A DNA stretch of 64,000 nt from Pedobacter sp. (GCA_031119475.1 JAVHXV010000001.1:607116-671115), one strand, 5' to 3'. Positions 17,840 through 26,813 are shown, counted from the stretch's first letter. The notes: generated by a model not told the origin, from the sequence alone. Made by a program: numbers and translations.

Positions 17840-18610
17840 ATGAATCTGTATCCCATTATTTTTTTATCCGTTGTATTCTTCGGTGCGCTGTTTCTTATTT
17901 TTCGTAAAAGAAAAATTGATCCGATTTCCCTGACAAAAGCAGATCTCAGCCTTTTCGATGAGCATGTTGAATTCTATAGGAACCTTAATCCAGCTAAAAA
18001 GAAACAGTTTATAAAGAAAGTGGGAGTTTTTCTTGCCTCAATTAAAATTGAAGGAGTTGGGCTTGAAGTGACGGCATTAGACCGAGTGTTGATCGCTGCC
18101 AGTGCCATTATTCCGATTTTTGGTTTCGATGAATGGTCTTATCAAAACCTGGGGAGTGTAGTCTTGTATCCTGATACTTTCAATAAAGATTTCCAGTTTG
18201 AAGATAGTGAGCGCAACATCATGGGCATGGTCGGCAACGGATTTATGAATGGACAGATGATCTTGTCAAGAACTGCCCTACATCATGGATTTTCAAAAAG
18301 TGCAGGAAAAGGGAATACCGCTATCCATGAATTTGTGCACCTGATCGATGATGCAGACGGAGCAATCGATGGTATACCAGAACAACTCCTCGCGCACGAA
18401 TACACTTTTCCCTGGTTAAAAATGATGCACGAAGAAATGGAGCGGATCCAAAAAAACAAATCTGATATCAATCCCTACGCACTCACCAATCAGGCTGAAT
18501 TTTTTGCCGTAGCCTCAGAATATTTTTTTGAACAGCCCGATTCTTTAAAGGATAAACACCCCGAATTGTATGAACAACTAAGTATGATCTTCGGACAAGA
18601 TCTAGCTTAG
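17840..18610 (+). CDS. Membrane-anchored zinc peptidase, MtfA family
   Basis: 256 residues from the ATG at 17840; a TTG at 17801 lies inside the gpx terminator and is rejected. One N-terminal membrane segment spans residues 4-21. The soluble part carries a zinc-binding HEFVH motif at 163-167, followed by LIDDADG and a later histidine/glutamate stretch AHEYTFPWLKMMHEE, as in MtfA/YeeI peptidases. Motifs such as LIAASAIIPIFGFDEW and GNTAIHEFVHLIDDADGAIDG are family-typical. E. coli MtfA binds the Mlc regulator and is an aminopeptidase. The role here is unknown and no Mlc homologue is nearby. Confidence 0.85.
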   Translation: MNLYPIIFLSVVFFGALFLIFRKRKIDPISLTKADLSLFDEHVEFYRNLNPAKKKQFIKKVGVFLASIKIEGVGLEVTALDRVLIAASAIIPIFGFDEWSYQNLGSVVLYPDTFNKDFQFEDSERNIMGMVGNGFMNGQMILSRTALHHGFSKSAGKGNTAIHEFVHLIDDADGAIDGIPEQLLAHEYTFPWLKMMHEEMERIQKNKSDINPYALTNQAEFFAVASEYFFEQPDSLKDKHPELYEQLSMIFGQDLA

Positions 18611-18652
18611 TTGAAGAGTTGTTTCGCTGTTGAGGTGATGACGCCTAAACGC

Positions 18653-18712
18653 CTAACCAACTAAACAACTAAACAACTAAACAACTAAACAAGTAGACCA
18701 CTAAACAACCAC
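18653..18712. repeat. 8-nt tandem repeat in front of the 5'-nucleotidase C-domain gene
   Basis: About five copies of AACTAAAC with small variants (ending ACAAGTAGACCACTAAACAACC) lead up to the ATG at 18714. Its 8-nt period matches the array before gpx but its word is different. Confidence 0.85.
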
Positions 18713-18713
18713 A

Positions 18714-19466
18714 ATGTCTATTCAAAAGAACCTATATTTTTTATCGATTTCCATCCTGTGGATTGGCGGATGTACTGCAACTGGTCAAATTGTAAAGTCG
18801 AACAGGGAAGAATATCACATCAATAGCAGCTTGCCTGTTGATAGCAACATCATCAAAACCTATCTTCCTTACAAAACAGCTCTGGATGCGGAAATGAGCA
18901 AGGTAATAGGGTACACGGAAGTTGATCTGACCAAGAACTCTGATGTGCCTGAAACAGTTCTGGGGAATTTCTTTGCTGATGCAGTGGCCCATCAGGCCAA
19001 AAAAATCGTGCCCAACATCGATGTGGTCTTTCCAACAACAAAAGGCGGCATCAGGAACGATATTGCGAAAGGCAGTGTTACCGTTTCCAATATTTTTGAA
19101 CTGATGCCATTTGAAAACCAGTTGGTTCTATTGGAATTAAATGGGAGCGACATGTATACGGTGATCAGCTATATCGCTGCAACAAACGGGCAACCCGTAA
19201 ACGGGCTCAAAATGAAAGTGGTCAATAAGTCCCCAGAAAATGTACGCATTAATGGACAGCCTTTTGATAAAAACCGCACCTATCGGATCCTCACATCTGA
19301 TTACATTGCCAATGGTGGAGATGAGGCCAAAGGCTTTTCGAAACCGATTTCTAGGAAAAATATCGGGCTCTTGGTTCGTGACGCACTGATGAAAGAAGTG
19401 ATGGAAATACAAGCTAATGGAAATAAAATTAATTCAAAACTAGATGGAAGAATTACAGTCAATTGA
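18714..19466 (+). CDS. 5'-nucleotidase C-terminal-domain lipoprotein
   Basis: 250 residues. The N-terminus has a hydrophobic segment ending in a lipobox (WIGGC, Cys at about 20), so the protein should be lipid-anchored. The body is the substrate-binding domain of UshA-type 5'-nucleotidases: VLGNFFADAVAHQA near residues 83-96, KGGIRNDIAKGSVT near 110-123, FELMPFENQLVLLELNG near 128-144, and the late motif ILTSDYIANGGDEAKGF. The metallophosphatase half is encoded by the next gene, which overlaps this one by 23 nt. The pair is thus a split enzyme with its halves in reverse order. Confidence 0.92.
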   Translation: MSIQKNLYFLSISILWIGGCTATGQIVKSNREEYHINSSLPVDSNIIKTYLPYKTALDAEMSKVIGYTEVDLTKNSDVPETVLGNFFADAVAHQAKKIVPNIDVVFPTTKGGIRNDIAKGSVTVSNIFELMPFENQLVLLELNGSDMYTVISYIAATNGQPVNGLKMKVVNKSPENVRINGQPFDKNRTYRILTSDYIANGGDEAKGFSKPISRKNIGLLVRDALMKEVMEIQANGNKINSKLDGRITVN

Positions 19467-20391
19467 TCGTCGACGTTTCATCAGGGCTACTGGCATCGCA
19501 GGAGCTGCCATAGCGCTGAATCTAAGTGCTTTGGATGCATTTGCCAACGGACGGATGCAAAAACTGACCATTCTCCATACCAATGATGTGCACAGCAGGA
19601 TTGAACCTTTTCCAATGGACGGTACCAAAAACCAAGGATTGGGAGGTACGGCAAGAAGGGCAGCCTTGATCTCAACCATTCGCTCGAAAGAAGAAAATGT
19701 GCTTTTATTGGATGCAGGCGATATTTTTCAGGGAACGCCTTATTTCAACAAATATGGAGGCGAATTGGAACTAAAATTAATGTCGCTCATGAAATATGAT
19801 GCGGCAACCATGGGCAACCATGATTTTGACAATGGGGTAGAAGGCTTTAAAAAACAATTGCACCATGCCAATTTTCCCATCCTCTGTGCCAATTATGATT
19901 TTACCAATACCGCTTTGGCCAATTCCACCAAAACCTATCAGATATTCAAAAAAGGTGGACTCAAAATTGGCGTGTTCGGCCTCGGCATCCAGCTAAAAGG
20001 GTTGGTAGATCCCAACAACTATGGCGAAACCCAATATTTGGACCCCATTCAAAAAGCCAATGAGGTAGCGGCGATCTTAAGAAATGAGGAGCACTGCGAC
20101 CTGGTCATCTGCCTCTCGCACTTAGGGTATTCCTACAAGAATAATACGGTTTCCGATCAGGTACTGGCCAAGAGCACCAGAAATATCGATCTGATCATTG
20201 GCGGACATACACATACTTTTATGGATGTTCCAGAAGATGTTCGCAATCTGGATGGTGCCATCACCACCATCAACCAAGTGGGCTATGCTGGCATTAACCT
20301 GGGCCGGATTGATTATTACTTTGAGCCAAATAAGGGAAAGCGGATCAAGGTTGGAAGTCCTTACGAAATCAATAATCGATTAGAAGCATAA
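19444..20391 (+). CDS. 5'-nucleotidase metallophosphatase-domain protein with Tat-like leader
   Basis: 315 residues. The leader RRRFIRATGIAGAAIALNLSALDAFA is a convincing twin-arginine signal. The dinuclear-metal motifs of the calcineurin-like domain are all present: LHTNDVHSR, DAGDIFQGTP, MGNHDFDNG, SHLGY and GGHTHTFM. The C-terminal substrate-specificity domain is absent because the upstream overlapping gene encodes it. It should hydrolyse nucleotides or related phosphoesters in the periplasm together with that lipoprotein. Its stop codon abuts the mnmA stop on the other strand with no base between. Confidence 0.93.
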   Translation: MEELQSIDRRRFIRATGIAGAAIALNLSALDAFANGRMQKLTILHTNDVHSRIEPFPMDGTKNQGLGGTARRAALISTIRSKEENVLLLDAGDIFQGTPYFNKYGGELELKLMSLMKYDAATMGNHDFDNGVEGFKKQLHHANFPILCANYDFTNTALANSTKTYQIFKKGGLKIGVFGLGIQLKGLVDPNNYGETQYLDPIQKANEVAAILRNEEHCDLVICLSHLGYSYKNNTVSDQVLAKSTRNIDLIIGGHTHTFMDVPEDVRNLDGAITTINQVGYAGINLGRIDYYFEPNKGKRIKVGSPYEINNRLEA

Positions 20392-21483
20392 CTAAACCAA
20401 GAATCCGCCACCGAGCAGGTCGTTCCCTTCGTAAAACACGGCAGATTGGCCTGGTGCAATGGCAGATACAGCATGGTCAAAAACAACACGCATCTGATCT
20501 TTTTCCTGAACAATTGTGCTCAAGCTACCAGCATCTTTATATCGGATCTTGGTAATCACATCATCCATGGGTTCTAAGATGCTTTCATATTTCACAAGAT
20601 TTAAATTGCGTACCATGGCTTCCCTGCGCTCCAGCTCATCGGCACGGCCCAACACAACGGTATTGCTTTCTGGTAAGATCTGGGTCACAAACATCGGCTC
20701 ACCAAAGGCTACGCCCAGTCCTTTGCGCTGACCAATGGTGTAAAACGGATAACCTTTGTGCTGGCCAATGACCATACCCTGGCTATTCACGAAATTTCCA
20801 CCTGCAACACGGTCCTCCAAATCTTCAACTTTATGTTTAAGAAAAGCGCGGTAATCATTATCGGGCACGAAGCAAATTTCGTAGCTTTCACTTTTTTTGG
20901 CCAATTCTTCCTGACCCATATCTAAGGCCATTTGCCTGATCTCTGACTTTGAAAAGCTGCCCAACGGGAATTTTGTGCGGGATAAATTCTCTTGTGAAAC
21001 GCCCCATAGCACGTAGGACTGGTCTTTGTTTTCGTCTTTGCCCTTTGAAATCACATATCGGCCACTATCTTGTTTACGGATGTTGGCGTAATGGCCCGTA
21101 GCAATAAACTCACAATCCAGTTTATTGGCACGCTTTAACAGGGCTTCCCATTTGATATGGGTGTTGCACAGCACACATGGATTTGGAGTACGCCCAGCCA
21201 AATATTCATCAACGAAGTTGTCGATTACAAAATCGCCAAACTCGTCCCTGATATCTAAAATATAGTGTGGAAATCCGTAATTGACTGCTAACGTCCTTGC
21301 ATCATTGATGCTGTCCAAACTGCAACAGCCTGTTTCTTTGCTACTTCCGCCAGATGAGGCATAGTCCCAAGTTTTCATGGTCAGGCCAATTACCTCATAG
21401 CCCTGTTCATGCAGCATAACGGCCGCGACAGAACTGTCTACACCACCGCTCATGGCCACCAATATTCTTCCGTGTTTGCTCAT
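20392..21483 (-). CDS. mnmA: tRNA-specific 2-thiouridylase MnmA
   Basis: 363 residues from the Met at 21483; an upstream Met at 21531 adds 16 atypical residues and crosses a TATCCTTTG promoter-like box. The PP-loop SGGVDSS is at residues 12-18. The catalytic cysteines appear in NPCVLCN (near 105) and SYEICFVPDNDYR (near 203). MnmA makes the 2-thio group of s2U34 in tRNA for Lys, Glu and Gln. It would therefore act on the tRNA-Lys(TTT) encoded at 32.6 kb. Confidence 0.97.
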   Translation of the reverse strand: MSKHGRILVAMSGGVDSSVAAVMLHEQGYEVIGLTMKTWDYASSGGSSKETGCCSLDSINDARTLAVNYGFPHYILDIRDEFGDFVIDNFVDEYLAGRTPNPCVLCNTHIKWEALLKRANKLDCEFIATGHYANIRKQDSGRYVISKGKDENKDQSYVLWGVSQENLSRTKFPLGSFSKSEIRQMALDMGQEELAKKSESYEICFVPDNDYRAFLKHKVEDLEDRVAGGNFVNSQGMVIGQHKGYPFYTIGQRKGLGVAFGEPMFVTQILPESNTVVLGRADELERREAMVRNLNLVKYESILEPMDDVITKIRYKDAGSLSTIVQEKDQMRVVFDHAVSAIAPGQSAVFYEGNDLLGGGFLV

Positions 21484-21615
21484 CTTACTTGTTATTTTTG
21501 CAAAGGATAGACGAATTGAAGCTTGTGCCACCTACTTTGCCAATTGCAAAAATACGTCTTTAATATGAATTTATACGTTCAAGGTAGTCTGATGAAAGTA
21601 AAAATAGAAAGACGG

Positions 21616-21756
21616 CTATCGCAAAAAATGATCTTTGCGCCGTTCTGGATGGAGCAAATTGGAAAGATACGGAATGACATGCCAGGTGATAAACACATGT
21701 AGACAGGCAAATAGAAAGGCAATGAAAGTGAAAAAAGTTTTGATATATTTTATCAT
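21616..21756 (-). CDS. 46-residue single-pass membrane microprotein (candidate)
   Basis: The minus-strand ATG at 21756 opens a 46-codon frame with a protein-like layout: basic start MIKYIKTF, one hydrophobic segment (about 7-32, containing FTFIAFLFACLHVFITWHVI), then a charged tail LHPERRKDHFLR. The longer 77-codon frame on the same strand reads as an unlikely Cys/His/Ser mixture. It lies between mnmA and topB and no family is recognised. There is no Shine-Dalgarno sequence, as is usual here. The call rests on composition only. Confidence 0.5.
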   Translation of the reverse strand: MIKYIKTFFTFIAFLFACLHVFITWHVIPYLSNLLHPERRKDHFLR

Positions 21757-21884
21757 AGGGATTGATTTTTTTGATTAAAAAACGCCGTTCCATACAAATT
21801 GTGACTGTTCAATTTATTCCATTTGTTCAGCGTAGATAACTTTTTCAACTGAACAAAGATTTTTTTCAGGATATTCGCCGGATC

Positions 21885-23738
21885 ATGAAGATTGTAATTG
21901 CCGAAAAACCTTCTGTAGGACGAGAATTAGCAAAAGTATTTGGTGCTACGACCAGAAAGGAAGGTTACATAGAAGGAAAGGGATATTCTTTTACCTGGGC
22001 ATTCGGCCACCTGCTCCAGCTGGCTCCACCACAAGATTATGGTTTCATTGGCTGGAGACGTCAGCATTTGCCGATGTTGCCCGTTAAATTCAAACTGGCC
22101 ATCCGCAAGATCAAGACAAAAGATGGAATGGTAGAAGACCCAGGCGTAAGAAAACAACTGGACATCATCAAAAAGCTGTTTGATGAGTGCACAGAGATCA
22201 TTGTGGCTACAGATGCTGGGCGTGAGGGCGAGCTGATCTTTAGGTATATCTATTATTACCTCAAATGTAAAAAACCATTTAAACGGTTGTGGATTTCATC
22301 ACAGACCGATGAGGCCATCAAAGAAGGCTTTAGGAACCTGAAAGACGGTGCCGAATACGATACCCTGTTCAACTCAGCACATTGCAGGTCTGAATCAGAT
22401 TGGCTGGTGGGCATGAACGCCACGCAGGCGCTGAGCATTTCTGCAGGTGCCAAAAGTGTACTTTCGCTGGGAAGGGTGCAGACGCCAACACTGGCCATGA
22501 TCTGCGCACGTTACCTGGAAATCAAGAATTTTGTGCCACAGACTTACTTTCAGTTGAGCATTTTGTTGGATAAGGATGGGCAAAAGTTTAAGGCTATCAG
22601 CCTACAAAATTTTAAGGCACAGGCCGAAGCACAAGCCTTGTTGGAAAAAATTGAGGATGTTGCTTCAGGATTTCCACAGGGCGGGAAAATAACAGCTGTG
22701 GAGTCAAAGCCCAGAAAGGAGCCGCCACCTTTGCTGCATGACCTGAGCAGTCTGCAACAGGAAGCCAATAAGAGATATGGATTTACGGCCGATCAGACCT
22801 TAAGTTTGCTCCAAAACTTGTATGAGCGCAAATTGGTATCTTATCCACGTACGGGAAGTAGGTACATCGGTGATGATGTATTCGCGAACGTCCCAAAATT
22901 GATCAGTACCTTGACAGATCATCAAGATTTGTCCAAACAAGCTGCTTTCCTACAGACCATTACATTAAATAAAAGAAGTGTAAATGCAAAAAAAGTGACC
23001 GACCACCATGCCATTCTGATTACTGGCGAAAAACCGTATCAGCTCAGTAAAGACCAACAGGCAATATATGATATGGTAGCAGGGCGGATGTTGGAGGCTT
23101 TCCATCAGGAGTGCATAAAAGAAGTGACCAAGATTACCATCGAGTCTGGAACAACCTTTATGGCGAATGGAACAGTCATCCAATCTGCAGGGTGGAGAGC
23201 TGTATTCAATGACGCAGAAGACGATAAAAAAGAAGAAGATAACCCTACATTGCCAAAAGTGTCAGTAGGAGAGGCAGTGCCGATCCCTGAAAAAAACTTG
23301 CTCGAAAAACAGACCAAGCCTAAAGCCATGTATAATGAAGCCAGCCTGTTGAAGGCCCTAGAAACTTCTGGTAAGGAAATAGAAGATGAAGAACTCCGTT
23401 ATGCCATGAAAGACAGTGGATTGGGAACGCCAGCTACGCGTGCTGCCATCATAGAGACATTGCTCACACGCGAATACATAGTTCGCGAGAAAAGAAACCT
23501 GATGCCTACTTCGAAAGGCCTGGCTGTATATGAGGTAGTCAAGGATAAAAAAATTGCGCAGGCAGAACTGACGGGTCAATGGGAAAAACGATTGGAAGAA
23601 ATCCGCTCTGGAGCTTCGGTGGCCGACTTCAAATCAGAGATAACCGATTACACCAAAACCATTACCCAGGAGTTGCTGGTTGCTGGCGAGGGAATCTTCA
23701 AACGACTTGCAGCTACATCATCTTTGCAAAAACTTTGA
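21885..23738 (+). CDS. topB: DNA topoisomerase III (type IA)
   Basis: 617 residues. The TOPRIM domain starts with IAEKPSVGRELAKVFG (E7) and has DAGREGE at 110-116. The catalytic tyrosine is Y320 in LVSYPRTGSRY. The HxD-type motif DHHAI and the late ALLKALETSGKEIEDEELRYAMKDSGLGTPATRAAIIE stretch are typical of TopB. It decatenates DNA and resolves recombination intermediates. TopB genes are frequent cargo of Bacteroidota conjugative elements, but this copy lies in the core part of the window, far from the mobilization genes. Confidence 0.96.
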   Translation: MKIVIAEKPSVGRELAKVFGATTRKEGYIEGKGYSFTWAFGHLLQLAPPQDYGFIGWRRQHLPMLPVKFKLAIRKIKTKDGMVEDPGVRKQLDIIKKLFDECTEIIVATDAGREGELIFRYIYYYLKCKKPFKRLWISSQTDEAIKEGFRNLKDGAEYDTLFNSAHCRSESDWLVGMNATQALSISAGAKSVLSLGRVQTPTLAMICARYLEIKNFVPQTYFQLSILLDKDGQKFKAISLQNFKAQAEAQALLEKIEDVASGFPQGGKITAVESKPRKEPPPLLHDLSSLQQEANKRYGFTADQTLSLLQNLYERKLVSYPRTGSRYIGDDVFANVPKLISTLTDHQDLSKQAAFLQTITLNKRSVNAKKVTDHHAILITGEKPYQLSKDQQAIYDMVAGRMLEAFHQECIKEVTKITIESGTTFMANGTVIQSAGWRAVFNDAEDDKKEEDNPTLPKVSVGEAVPIPEKNLLEKQTKPKAMYNEASLLKALETSGKEIEDEELRYAMKDSGLGTPATRAAIIETLLTREYIVREKRNLMPTSKGLAVYEVVKDKKIAQAELTGQWEKRLEEIRSGASVADFKSEITDYTKTITQELLVAGEGIFKRLAATSSLQKL

Positions 23739-23790
23739 GGCATATGGGATTTAGCATAATGTAATCGATACATTTATAGAAAATTTCTTA

Positions 23791-24348
23791 ATGAATAATT
23801 TTACCCAGATTAAAAACCTACTTAACAACTCCAATACATTTTACCTGATATGCGTAAACATGGATAGTACCTATGGGTATGTCAACCAGCGGTACCAGGA
23901 TTTATTTGCTGGAAAACATGGTAATCTGGTCGGGCAGCATTATGCGGTCACGATCCATCAAGATGATCTTGAAATATGTGCAACAGTCGCTAATCAATGC
24001 TTTGCTGAACCAGAAAATATATTTCCGGCTACCATCCGCAAGCATGATGGTCGTGGTGGTTACATTGCAACACAATGGGATTATAAAGCGATGTTTGACG
24101 ACAATAATCAACCTGCAGGTATTTTTTGTATCGGATATGATATCACTGAATTCATGAAAACCACTGCCGCACTTTCCCAAATGGAATTTATCCAGTCGCA
24201 CATCATCAGAAAACCCATTGCGAACCTATTAGGTTTAATAGAACTGTTAAAAACGGTTAAGGTTTCTCCTGAATCTGAGCAGATTGTACAGATGATCGAT
24301 CAGGCCTCCATAGAACTCGACAATTACTTTAAAGGAAATGCAAATTAA
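23791..24348 (+). CDS. PAS-DHp protein without kinase ATPase domain
   Basis: 185 residues. A PAS domain covers about 10-125 (YVNQRYQDLFAGKHGNLVGQHY ... GIFCIGYDITEFMK). It is followed by a helix typical of the histidine-kinase dimerization domain (MEFIQSHIIRKPIANLLGLIELLK, about 134-157), where SHIIRKP matches the H-box with a candidate phospho-histidine. The protein stops about 30 residues later, so the HATPase_c domain is missing. The stop is followed after 5 nt by the LD-carboxypeptidase gene, so this is not an obvious assembly break. It may be phosphorylated in trans, dimerize with a full kinase, or be a truncated remnant. Confidence 0.8.
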   Translation: MNNFTQIKNLLNNSNTFYLICVNMDSTYGYVNQRYQDLFAGKHGNLVGQHYAVTIHQDDLEICATVANQCFAEPENIFPATIRKHDGRGGYIATQWDYKAMFDDNNQPAGIFCIGYDITEFMKTTAALSQMEFIQSHIIRKPIANLLGLIELLKTVKVSPESEQIVQMIDQASIELDNYFKGNAN

Positions 24349-24353
24349 TAGAA

Positions 24354-25376
24354 ATGAACCGTAAACATTTTCTTTCCCTTGTTCCTGCCACATTGCTGCT
24401 CAATTCATTAAGTGGCAAGGCTGATGCAGCAGAACAGTTTGGGCGACCAAAGCGGGTGAAAATACCTGCTTATTTATCACCAGGAGATACAATCGGGATT
24501 ACCTGCCCGGCGGGATACATTACCCTAGCGGAAATTGAGCCTGCAGTGGCACAGATGAAAAGCTGGGGCTTCAATGTGGTGATCGGGAAAACTGTCGGCG
24601 CACGCAATTTTACATTTGGTGGCACTGATCTGGAGCGTTTGACCGACCTGCAGCAGATGCTGGATGATCCGGACATAAAGGCTATTATGTGCGCTAGGGG
24701 AGGTTATGGTGCGGTTCGCATTGTGGATGAGCTGGATTTCGGTAAATTCAAAAAATCTCCAAAATGGATCATCGGATTTAGCGACATCACCATCTTACAT
24801 TGCCACATCAATTCAAACCACCACATCGCAACGCTCCATTCCAAAATGTGCAACAGCTTTCCTTCTGATTGGGCTTTGGCAGACCCGATACAGATCGAAA
24901 CCATCAATTCTATCCAACAGGCTTTAAAAGGCGAAAAGATGAAATATACAGCACAAGCGCATCCAAATAATAAAATGGGCAGTGCCACGGCTGAGCTGAT
25001 CGGTGGCAACATGCGCTGCATTGAAAATCTGGGCGGTAGTAGCTCAGAAATCACAACAGCCGGAAAGATTTTGTTTGTCGAAGATACCGGGGAGCAATTG
25101 TACAGTATCGACAGGATGTTTTACAACCTGAAGCGAAGTGGCAAACTAGATCAGCTGAAGGGCCTGATCGTAGGCGGCTTTAAGCTAAAAAAAGACGAAG
25201 ACTTTAGTTTCGGAAGGTCGGTGGTAGAAATTGTACTGGACATCACCCGGACTTATGGTTTTCCAGTTGGGTTTAACTTTCCAGTTGGGCATCAAGTTGC
25301 CAACTTTGCTTTGAAATGCGGTGTTAAACACCATTTGGAAGTAAGCGAAGCAGGTACAATTTTAACTGAAGTTTAA
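24354..25376 (+). CDS. LD-carboxypeptidase (peptidase S66, muramoyltetrapeptide carboxypeptidase)
   Basis: 340 residues with a probable signal peptide (about 1-26, FLSLVPATLLLNSLSGKADAAE). The S66 triad is visible as S143 (IGFSDIT), E243 (FVEDTGE) and H313 (FPVGHQ). MCARGGYGAVRIVDELD near 112-128 is a conserved loop. It removes the terminal D-Ala from tetrapeptide stems during peptidoglycan recycling. It follows the PAS-DHp gene by 5 nt and is probably cotranscribed. Confidence 0.93.
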   Translation: MNRKHFLSLVPATLLLNSLSGKADAAEQFGRPKRVKIPAYLSPGDTIGITCPAGYITLAEIEPAVAQMKSWGFNVVIGKTVGARNFTFGGTDLERLTDLQQMLDDPDIKAIMCARGGYGAVRIVDELDFGKFKKSPKWIIGFSDITILHCHINSNHHIATLHSKMCNSFPSDWALADPIQIETINSIQQALKGEKMKYTAQAHPNNKMGSATAELIGGNMRCIENLGGSSSEITTAGKILFVEDTGEQLYSIDRMFYNLKRSGKLDQLKGLIVGGFKLKKDEDFSFGRSVVEIVLDITRTYGFPVGFNFPVGHQVANFALKCGVKHHLEVSEAGTILTEV

Positions 25377-25516
25377 GCAAAGTACTTTAATTCTGTTACA
25401 AAGACACCAAGATCACAAAATATCGAGAGGTATTAAACTAGTCGCACTGCTTTTGAGCATATTTTAACTTGTTTCTTTGTGTTATTGGTGGTGAAATGAT
25501 CATCCGTAAAGGTAAA

Positions 25517-26284
25517 TCAAAACCCAATCGCATAAACTGGTGTTTCTTCATATCTGGAAGCGATAATAATTTCTGTACCGTTGGCATGAGGCTCAAAAAG
25601 CCGTTGTACCAAATTGGGGCAGTTATTGTCCTTGCTCAAATGGGAAAGCAGTAGATGGCTCATATAGTGGGGCCGATATTTAGTGAACAGTTCCAAGGCC
25701 TGTTGATTGGATAAATGCCCATTACCACCGCGGATCCTATTCTTCAGGAAATAGGGATAACGTCCTTTATCCAAAAGTTCATCATCGTAGTTCGCTTCCA
25801 GAAAGGCGGCATGACAACGTTTAAAATTATGGATCAGGTGATCACAATGACTGCCTATATCGGTGAAAACACCCACATAGACTTCATTGCAGCTCACAAC
25901 AAAACTATGGGGTTCTGCCGCATCATGTTTCTTAGGAAAGGGGATAACAGTGAGGTTTCCCAAACCAATAGGCTGGTTGGCCAAAAAGGGCCTGACCAAA
26001 TGTGCTGGCAGTTGTTGTTTGCCCCTGATCAACGTAGAAACTGTGATATAAACTGGCAATTGATATTTTTTGGCCAATACAGGAAGCCCTTTAATGTGGT
26101 CACTGTGCTCATGAGAAATAAAAATAGCCTTGACACGGTCCATGCTCAGGCCCAATCGCTGCATCCTCGACTCCGTTTCCTTACACGTCAGTCCGGCATC
26201 GACCAAAATTGCTTCTTCATTGTTGCCGATGTAGAAGCAATTGCCATTGCTGCCCGTGTTCAATGAAGTAATGAATAATGCCAT
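25517..26284 (-). CDS. MBL-fold metallo-hydrolase (YycJ/WalJ-like)
   Basis: 255 residues, cytoplasmic. The metallo-beta-lactamase motif ISHEHSDHIKGL (HxHxDH, near residues 55-66) and the N-terminal TSLNTGSNGNCFYIGNNEEAILVDAG pattern are typical of YycJ-type hydrolases with 5'-3' exonuclease or phosphodiesterase-like activity. Further ligands lie in FTDIGSH and EANYDDELL, with a late SHLLLSHLSKDNN histidine. The precise substrate is not known. The gene is monocistronic and divergent from the cupin gene. Confidence 0.9.
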   Translation of the reverse strand: MALFITSLNTGSNGNCFYIGNNEEAILVDAGLTCKETESRMQRLGLSMDRVKAIFISHEHSDHIKGLPVLAKKYQLPVYITVSTLIRGKQQLPAHLVRPFLANQPIGLGNLTVIPFPKKHDAAEPHSFVVSCNEVYVGVFTDIGSHCDHLIHNFKRCHAAFLEANYDDELLDKGRYPYFLKNRIRGGNGHLSNQQALELFTKYRPHYMSHLLLSHLSKDNNCPNLVQRLFEPHANGTEIIIASRYEETPVYAIGF

Positions 26285-26414
26285 AGCACAAAGGACGTTA
26301 TTTTATAGCTTCGTATGGCAATAATTTATTCACATCAGTGTGCAAAACGTTCTGTCACTACATGCGCTGCCCAAACATCTTGCTAGCATTTCTGTTTTAC
26401 TAAAAAACATAACC

Positions 26415-26813
26415 ATGGAACTGAAACATAACGACGCCACACCTCAACGCCCACAGGGCACCAGACCATTAGATGCACCTGTGATCCCGATTGACCTGAA
26501 ACATTATATCGCCCAATTGCAAGAAGAGGAAGCCTATCATAAGAATAGAAAGAATGCGATTACGGTTTTCAAGTCTGAAACGGTAACCATTACCTTAATC
26601 GTACTCGACGAAAATGAGATCATACAGCCTGGCACGCAAGATCCCCAACCTGCCATCATGAGCCTTCAGGTTTTGGATGGGGAAATTGAGTTTCAAAATG
26701 TCGGCAGCCCCATCACCTTAACTACCAATCAGCTGATTACCTTGCACCAGATCTTGTCGTTCAAGGCTACTGCACTGCGCAAAAGTATCTGCCTACTAAC
26801 CATGATCAGGTAG
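26415..26813 (+). CDS. Small cupin-like protein
   Basis: 132 residues from the ATG at 26415; a GTG 75 nt upstream is less likely. The region KNAITVFKSETVTITLIVLDENEIIQPGTQDPQPAIMSLQVLDGEIEFQNVG follows the layout of the first cupin motif, and SPITLTTNQLITLHQ resembles the second. The expected metal-binding His and Glu residues are largely missing, so a catalytic role is doubtful. It may be a sensor or binding domain. No operon partner is evident. Confidence 0.65.
   Translation: MELKHNDATPQRPQGTRPLDAPVIPIDLKHYIAQLQEEEAYHKNRKNAITVFKSETVTITLIVLDENEIIQPGTQDPQPAIMSLQVLDGEIEFQNVGSPITLTTNQLITLHQILSFKATALRKSICLLTMIR

Noticed and set aside
21560..21793. 77-codon minus-strand frame between mnmA and topB
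   Set aside because: Its composition (many Cys, His and Ser in a random order) is not protein-like. A 46-codon frame on the same strand has a convincing membrane-protein layout instead.
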